Origin: Hydractinia symbiolongicarpus
Lineage: Eukaryota; Cnidaria; Hydrozoa; Anthoathecata; Hydractiniidae
Reading direction: 5' to 3'
Length of the DNA: 64,000 nucleotides
NCBI RefSeq assembly: GCF_029227915.1
Contig: NC_079887.1
Coordinates: 9,858,001-9,922,000, forward strand
Shown here: positions 58,269 through 64,000 of the stretch, piece after piece
Layout: each line of letters starts with the position of its first letter
Position numbering within the stretch: the stretch's first letter is position 1
Translations under genes and position numbers: made by a program
The notes under the pieces: generated by a model
Seen by the model: the letters and a program-made list of their open reading frames with translations, nothing else
Database searches by the model: none
Told to the model about the DNA's origin: nothing

Positions 58269-60839
58269 ACGTAGCCGCTATAGAAAATTTCCACCTGTTA
58301 AATATCTTGTTGTTTTCTTTTTTTAAAACAAGCGGGTCATGTTAGAAAAGAAAAGAAGTTCAGTTAATTAAAAAAAGGTTTTTGTTTTATATGATTGGGG
58401 GGAGTGGGGGAGGGCGGAGAAGGAGGAGGGGGAGTTGGAAGCAAATTTTACATGGCTAACCTCACAAATATTGAGGGACATACCCTGCCTATTATTTCTA
58501 GGAATGGCCATGGCTTGATAAACCTTGCTTGGATAGCGAGTGCTGGAAAAAATTACAGTCTCCACTACTCCAGAAAACGCTCTGCAACATCCAACGGTCC
58601 ACACAGTATGTCATCATCCCCATTCCTCTCGCATGGCTGTGACTATGGTAACATATTGAATCGTCGCTAAGGGGCATCGGGCCCTGGTCTCCTGAACAAA
58701 TTGTGAGGGTTACAACAACTAAGCTACAGCCTCAAAAGCTACAGCGCCGCAATGCCAAATCAGTATTTTCTTTTTTTAAACGGTCACTTTTTTCTTAAAA
58801 TTTTACTTAACGTGTAAATCCCAGACTAATTCAAGAGTTACTTAATCAAATTGCATCTCTTTAAATATTGAGGATTTAATAGTTTAAGATTGTTTTGATC
58901 ACGACAGGCAATTCCCTGAATATAAACCTTTGTTCCTGCTTCTATATTTACAATTAAATTTGACACAGCTTCAATATAGAAAAAACAATTGGAAGCAATA
59001 ATATGGTGGCCTCCTCTAAAATCCTCTATTATCGTCTAAAAAGTTAAAAATGTGACCAAATCTCCTTTTTAACTCATCTATTTGTTTCAGTAACACTAAT
59101 AATAATTTAATAGTTTCACTTGCTTTTTTCATTGGACAGATAAAGAAATATTCTAATGGTTTTGCATAGCTTGTTGAGCCTACTTTTAGTCTAGAAATTA
59201 GTTTGCATTTAGTTATATCCTGATATATCTACCATTAAGTATTTATTTGTTTTTCTATAGAAAAGTTGAAATAATGACTAAATACAAGAGTAAATTTCAG
59301 GACTCGTGGCTCATATTGTAGAGGAATTTAAAGACTAGATGGACAACCGCCATCAACTGTCAACACTTCTCTATGTTAATAATAGCTGTATTCTGTCTGT
59401 CTCCGCATGAAAAACGTCGTGTTACGGGAACACGAAATATGCGATATTTAAAGGCCGACCTATTGGATTTTCCATAAGTAACCGACTTTTTAGCCGTATT
59501 TTCTATGTCTGTTTAAAATGGTAGCTAATTTTTCTTTGTTTTTTTTTACACGTTTATAGAAACCAGGAGGTTATAAAAATGAAAAACCGCATTATAATGG
59601 CACTCAAAATTATAGTAATAACCCCCATTCAAGTAAATTTCAATATTTCATGCTAACAGGCGCACGGATGCACGAAATAGCGATGCGGGAATATGTAGGA
59701 TGAGTGAACCCCCTTCAACTTCCACGTGGTTTGAAGTTCCACACGCTTTGTGGTAGAGTGTTCGCTTCCAGTATGTGGAAGGTCTTGGGTTCAAACCCCC
59801 GGCTGAGTCATGCAAGAGACTATTAAAGTGTGAATCGGTCCTTTTCTAATTAACTCTGCTTAACGTTCAGAATTAGAATAGGAATCGATATCTTCAGCTG
59901 TGGTCTAGTTGAGCGAATGTTGTGCTTGCATAGCAAATAGGAGCTTTAAATACACTAGGGCTCCCTTCGCCAGTCCCTTCACATGCGCCTTATTGATAAC
60001 ATTACTATTAGGAACTGGCGAATTTATCATGGGTAAATAATGTTATAAATAATAATAGGGCGCCGTTGATAAGATGAAAGAGTTTCAGGACACACAGAGA
60101 AGGCACGCACAAGCAAAAAAGACAGGCAGATACAGTTATTTATACAAACATAATTTACAGATTTCATTTTTAGTATAATTTAAAGTTGAAAAAATATATT
60201 ACATATAAATAAAAAATCAATGTTCTTGTTTCTTTGTTTGTTTTTTAATTGGATGAAGGCACTCTATTAATCCCCACATTACACGCCTCGGCGAACCTGT
60301 TTTCAAAATGGCGACGAAAACAACTGTGGAGAAAACTATTACACAGAAACAAATGTTTAGATGTCAAAGTCTTCTGCTCGAGTTTTGAGCATCTGATATG
60401 GTCATGCTCCAGTTTTAATAAACGAACATTTTTTCTGTCTATCTTGTTTAAGTCTGTTATGTTTTATATACCGTTCATGACGTATCGACGTTGATCGCTG
60501 ACATGCACATTATTGTGGCCGCTTTTAACAAGCTTTTCTCTTTAAACAGTTTATAAACAACAATTTTAAAAGAATGGAAAAAAAACTTTTGCTTTATTGA
60601 ACCTCTAATAGTCTAATACGAATGAGTCCTTTTTTTAATAACAGATAAACGTAATTATAGAATTTCAATGGGTGGCCCACTGACTACGACTATACACTAA
60701 TAAAGTTGTTTGAACTTTTGCCAATTCTGTAATCGTGCGTGGATGATTCTACACGAAGCTCTTTTAAGAACTGAACAATAAAGCGATAAACTTCACAGCA
60801 TACAAACATTTCATAGTTGTGCCAAGTGGGCTTTTCAAT
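58269..60839. other. Intergenic between UFD1 and zinc-finger gene 3' ends
   Basis: Starts with the UFD1 3' UTR and a g-rich tract (58395-58435). A repeat-like block at 58530-58770 (ending caacaactaagctacagcct and cagcgccgcaatgcc) is unclassified. A SINE lies near 59.74-60.06 kb. The minus-strand zinc-finger gene's 3' UTR is at about 60590-60839, with tttatt at 60593-60598 reading as aataaa on the minus strand. Confidence 0.55.
59742..60060 (+). repeat. tRNA-derived SINE
   Basis: The head has an A box (gtggtagagtgttcgc, 59750-59765) and a B box (gggttcaaacccc, 59787-59799), tRNA-like in spacing. It is followed by an unrelated body with an internal gaattagaataggaat word and an end in aataataataggg. 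The anticodon region (ttccagtatgtggaa) still forms a stem. RNA polymerase III transcription is expected from the boxes. Confidence 0.65.
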
Positions 60840-61991
60840 CTACATGTGAAAGGTGGTTATATGTCTTGCTAGATGGCTTGGATTGTTAAATGCACGTGTA
60901 CATTTCCCACATTGATACGGCCGATGGCCAGTATGAATAAGCATATGTCGATGAAGATTGCCCGAGATGGAGAAACCTTTGTCGCAATACTTACAAACAA
61001 ACGGACGCTCTCCTGTGTGGCTGCGGAAATGAACTTCAAGGGCGCTTCTTTTATTAAACGCCATTAGGCATTTTTTACATTTATGCGCTTTATCGCCATT
61101 ATGACTTTTCAAATGTCGTAAATGAGATGACTGGTCGTAGAATGATCTGGCACAATATTCACATTTATAGGTTCTCTTTCCCTTATGAGTTAGCCTGTGT
61201 CTCCTTGACGCGTCTTCGTTAGTGAACTGTTTGTAACAGTACTCGCATTGTAAATTTAGGATATTTTTACGAGAGTTCACTGCACGCTTTCTCGTTGGTG
61301 CAGAAAAACCACGTGACGGGTCATCGCTCATGTTGAAATCGCTCTCTGACGTCATTGTAACGGAGCCATCAGTGGAACTATCCCTTTGTAAATTCTGTAT
61401 GAAAGTTGTGTGGTTAACATGTGGTCTTTTTCGAAGCTTATCACGTAATTTAAAGCTGTGTTTCGATTTGTTAACTTGGTTAACCGCTTCCCTTAACGCT
61501 TTTGGACTTACTCCTCGGTAAAAAAATTTTAAATATTGAATTTCAGATTCCGAACATACATTTTGTAAGCCAGCTGTGGTGCTGATCAGGTAGTCTTTAT
61601 AACACTGTTCAAATGAATTCCTTGTTGACGATGAGTGCTTACTTAACGACGACACCTTGTATTTAATTTGACTACTTCCAGTGAATGAAAATATCTTGTC
61701 AGCATGTCTGTTGTCACTGTTCTCAATACATTGACTGTCATCGTTGTTGTTGTTATGAACATCCATGTCATTTCTTTTCGTAATTCTGCATAATAAACTA
61801 GCCTCAGAGTTTGGGCTAAGTAGAGAATGGGTTTGTTGTTCCTGTGTTGATAACATACTTTCACGTTCAGTGGAAGGTTCAGTAGATGAATATTTTAACT
61901 TGACATCGCTGGTGTGTCGGATCACCGAAGCACGCGGAATAAACAAGGACGAAGTTTTACGCTTTTTAAAAATCGACGAGTACGCTTCCAT
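60840..61991 (-). CDS. Five-finger C2H2 zinc-finger protein, intronless
   Basis: A 383-residue single-exon frame. Five C2H2 fingers fill the C-terminus: C249-C252-H265-H269, C277-C280-H293-H297, C305-C308-H321-H325, C333-C336-H349-H353 and C361-C364-H377-H382. Linkers between fingers 3/4 and 4/5 are close to the TGERP type (HTGERPF, HTGHRPY), as in DNA-binding fingers. The N-terminal 240 residues are Ser/Thr/Asn-rich, with basic patches (KKRKTSS at 9-15, RKRAVNSRKN at 234-243) that may be nuclear localisation signals. A middle segment (about 145-185) looks helical. No SNAG, KRAB or BTB domain is seen. It is likely a nuclear DNA-binding regulator with unknown targets. Only two residues separate the last histidine from the stop. 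Confidence 0.9.
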   Translation of the reverse strand: MEAYSSIFKKRKTSSLFIPRASVIRHTSDVKLKYSSTEPSTERESMLSTQEQQTHSLLSPNSEASLLCRITKRNDMDVHNNNNDDSQCIENSDNRHADKIFSFTGSSQIKYKVSSLSKHSSSTRNSFEQCYKDYLISTTAGLQNVCSESEIQYLKFFYRGVSPKALREAVNQVNKSKHSFKLRDKLRKRPHVNHTTFIQNLQRDSSTDGSVTMTSESDFNMSDDPSRGFSAPTRKRAVNSRKNILNLQCEYCYKQFTNEDASRRHRLTHKGKRTYKCEYCARSFYDQSSHLRHLKSHNGDKAHKCKKCLMAFNKRSALEVHFRSHTGERPFVCKYCDKGFSISGNLHRHMLIHTGHRPYQCGKCTRAFNNPSHLARHITTFHM

Positions 61992-64000
61992 GTTTATCTC
62001 TTCCTAAAAAAACTTTTTTTTCACTCTGGGAGTTTAAATGCTTTTATGAGTTACGCAACTTTACGTTGTTGAAACTAATATCACCATTTACAATATTTAT
62101 AAAGGATTATTCCCTGTGTGTTGGATTATATAAATTTTAAAAAGAACTTTCTTCTGTTATGTTTTAATCTAGTATTAATTTACTTAGGCACTTACGTTTA
62201 AGTCCTCGAGAATTGGATGTTGATGTAACCAAATTTTAACCAATAAAAAGAAAGTCATATAAAGCAAACTTTTTAACGTTTATTTTCTTTTTACTCGGCT
62301 TTTTATTGTGGTAGAGGAACTTACCGAAAAGTGTGTTGTTTTTACTACTCAGTTCTGATTGGAAGAGAATTTTTGTGCAAAAATGCTAGAAGTTTTAAAT
62401 ATAATGTGGGGAATGTGGTCAGTATATGTTTACTTTCCCCTCCATTTTAAGCCTTCAGCTGTATAAGCTTATAAGCAAGCAACATATATCAACAACATAG
62501 AAATTTCATCTTTATGCTTGTGTACTAAGCACGTATTGAATCCAGTAAACATGCCCTGAGTCGTATAATCTATGCAACTCCAGGTGATTCCCTTTGATAT
62601 AAACATTTCCACGTGACTATATTTTGTCTGATTTCGTTTAAAGCTGTTTTTAATGAACGTGTTTTTTATAATGGCTCTGGTGGTACAGTATTTAGTGAAA
62701 AGTGGGTTGTTAAAGCACAAAATAAGAGATTATAGATTTTACTAAGTATTGGTTTTTCTGCAGTAGACCCACAACTTTGATCCCAGGGCTATTAGGGTTT
62801 CATACATTTTGTTATTACTATTTCTCTAATACAGATTATAGAAAAGAAAAAACAACTTTTTAAAAATGAGTCAAGGTGGAGTGTTTTCTCTTAGACCAAA
62901 ACATGTTTTACGCAGGGCAGGAAAGTTAAGCGTTTGACGCGCTTGCATGCTACTCTTTACTACACTGCGCGATTACGGAATTAGGATACCATCTTTAATT
63001 TATTGCGGTGAAACTTTAAATCCTCCGTACTTGATAGAAAAGCCTGACAAGGTGTAATAATTCCCTAGGTCTTGTTTTGTATCAAAATTTTATGAATCTA
63101 AATCTAAACAAGATAAGAAATCTCATCCCTAGGGCAAATTAGTTTTTGGCGTTTGGGCGAAAGCAGAAGTTTTGGGAACAGAGTTTGGTCTGCTCAAAAT
63201 CGTCACCAGGGCTCATTTACGCCTATGATATTCTGATGACGCAGCTATTACGGTTTCGTATCGTCGGAATATTATTAGTGTGAGTGAGGCCTAGTGACAA
63301 GATTGAGGATTGCTACATTCGGCGGAGAGGGTTCCACAGATAGAGACATGATTCAAATAAATTTCGCAACTTGGTTTAAGCATTTCATACTTGCAAAATT
63401 TGTTAATATAGTTCTTTTCCACCTCGTTCCCAGGGCTTTTTAGTCGTTTTCTGACGTCATCTCCGAATAATAAAGAAACGAAAAAGACCCTGGAAACGAG
63501 GTTAAGTATATTTTAGATCTGCTTACGTTTTAAGAATTCTAAAGCTTAACGTTATGTCGTAACAGAGTTTTTTTCGCTATATAAGTCTTAAAAACATAAT
63601 ACGATATCAGACCATTCCCCTTTATCAGAGTTGTTTAAGATAAACTTTAATATCAACGAACTTTGGGCACAAGAATGAATCTACGCCTCCAGACCCTCAT
63701 ACATCAATGAAAAAAAAATCGTTCTTTAGAAGTCAAAATAAGTACAGTACAACAATCATTTTCAGTCTCCCCAGGTTTTATATTCTTCTACCCTACTACC
63801 TAAAACAAAAATGTTTCTGCTAAGCAAAGTTTAATTCTTTTAGGCCTGATTATTTTTTAAAAATGTTTCTTTGCGTAACTGTGGAGGGAAAAAGGGTAAT
63901 ATGGGAATCCCTAATGGCTTTACGACTTTGGAGTAGAATGTTTTTCGGTTTTTTTGCCAAAAAGGAAAAACCTCTTCAAGGAGAACACCTTTCTAAAACA
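61992..64000. other. Zinc-finger gene upstream region, no further gene
   Basis: Contains the promoter side of the zinc-finger gene and AT-rich DNA with no coding exon recognised. A short inverted-repeat element lies at 63421-63502. Confidence 0.55.
63421..63502. mobile_element. 82-bp fold-back element (acctcgttcccagg family)
   Basis: Left arm acctcgttcccagggctttt (63421) with tagtcgttt pairs with the right arm aaacgaaaaagaccctggaa and acgaggt (63476-63502), about 26 bp with few mismatches. The loop includes a tgacgtca palindrome at 63452-63459. It is the clearest copy of the family in this window. Confidence 0.75.

Noticed and set aside
60873-62007. Several plus-strand frames of 63-80 residues
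   Set aside because: They are antisense shadows of the zinc-finger coding sequence.
1-64000. CRISPR arrays, bacterial operons, riboswitches, prophage
   Set aside because: Nothing of this kind was seen. Introns, SINEs and LINEs show nuclear animal DNA.

Overview
This window is animal nuclear DNA, most likely from a cnidarian and perhaps a hydrozoan. It is AT-rich. The genes are split by GT-AG introns of about 70 bases to a few kilobases and code for metazoan proteins. The DNA between and inside them is full of non-LTR retrotransposon remnants, tRNA-derived short elements, inverted-repeat elements and tandem repeats. The species call is inference. It rests on gene content, base composition and repeat styles I associate with cnidarians, not on a marker gene.

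Layout from left to right. (1) 0.9-2.1 kb, minus: intronless DHH/DHHA1 phosphoesterase. (2) 2.1-7.3 kb: repeats, a tRNA-like sequence and a decayed LINE. (3) 7.4-14.5 kb, plus: 12-exon ankyrin-repeat gene whose 5' end is not found. (4) 15.8-22.9 kb, minus: 11-exon gene for a 778-residue protein with an EF-hand, a long charged coiled coil and a C-terminal domain that reads as a dynein stalk and microtubule-binding domain without the motor. (5) 23.3-24.3 kb: LINE reverse transcriptase remnant. (6) 27.7-31.2 kb, minus: 5-exon Flower/CACFD1 homologue, head to head with (7) 32.1-33.5 kb, plus: intronless MFSD13A/TMEM180 homologue. (8) 35.6-42.1 kb, plus: 3-exon MIF homologue. Its first intron holds a 1.1-kb inverted-repeat element and its second holds a 2.5-kb minisatellite running up to the last splice acceptor. 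(9) 44.0-44.6 kb, plus: psq/Brinker-type HTH reading frame. (10) 44.8-46.7 kb, minus: 3-exon NATD1 homologue. (11) 47.2-49.3 kb: LINE remnants with an internal minisatellite. (12) 54.3-58.3 kb, plus: 11 coding exons of UFD1, with the initiator exon unresolved. (13) 60.8-62.0 kb, minus: intronless protein with five C2H2 zinc fingers.

The genes form no common pathway. They are ordinary neighbours in an animal genome: an ER-associated degradation adaptor (UFD1), a cytokine/tautomerase (MIF), an acetyltransferase (NATD1), two membrane proteins, a transcription-factor-like protein and two probable scaffold or cytoskeletal proteins. The strongest candidate for something undescribed is the motorless dynein-stalk protein. 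The MIF minisatellite-splice-site arrangement comes second. Exon borders were read by hand from splice consensus, reading phase and remembered family sequences, with no database search.
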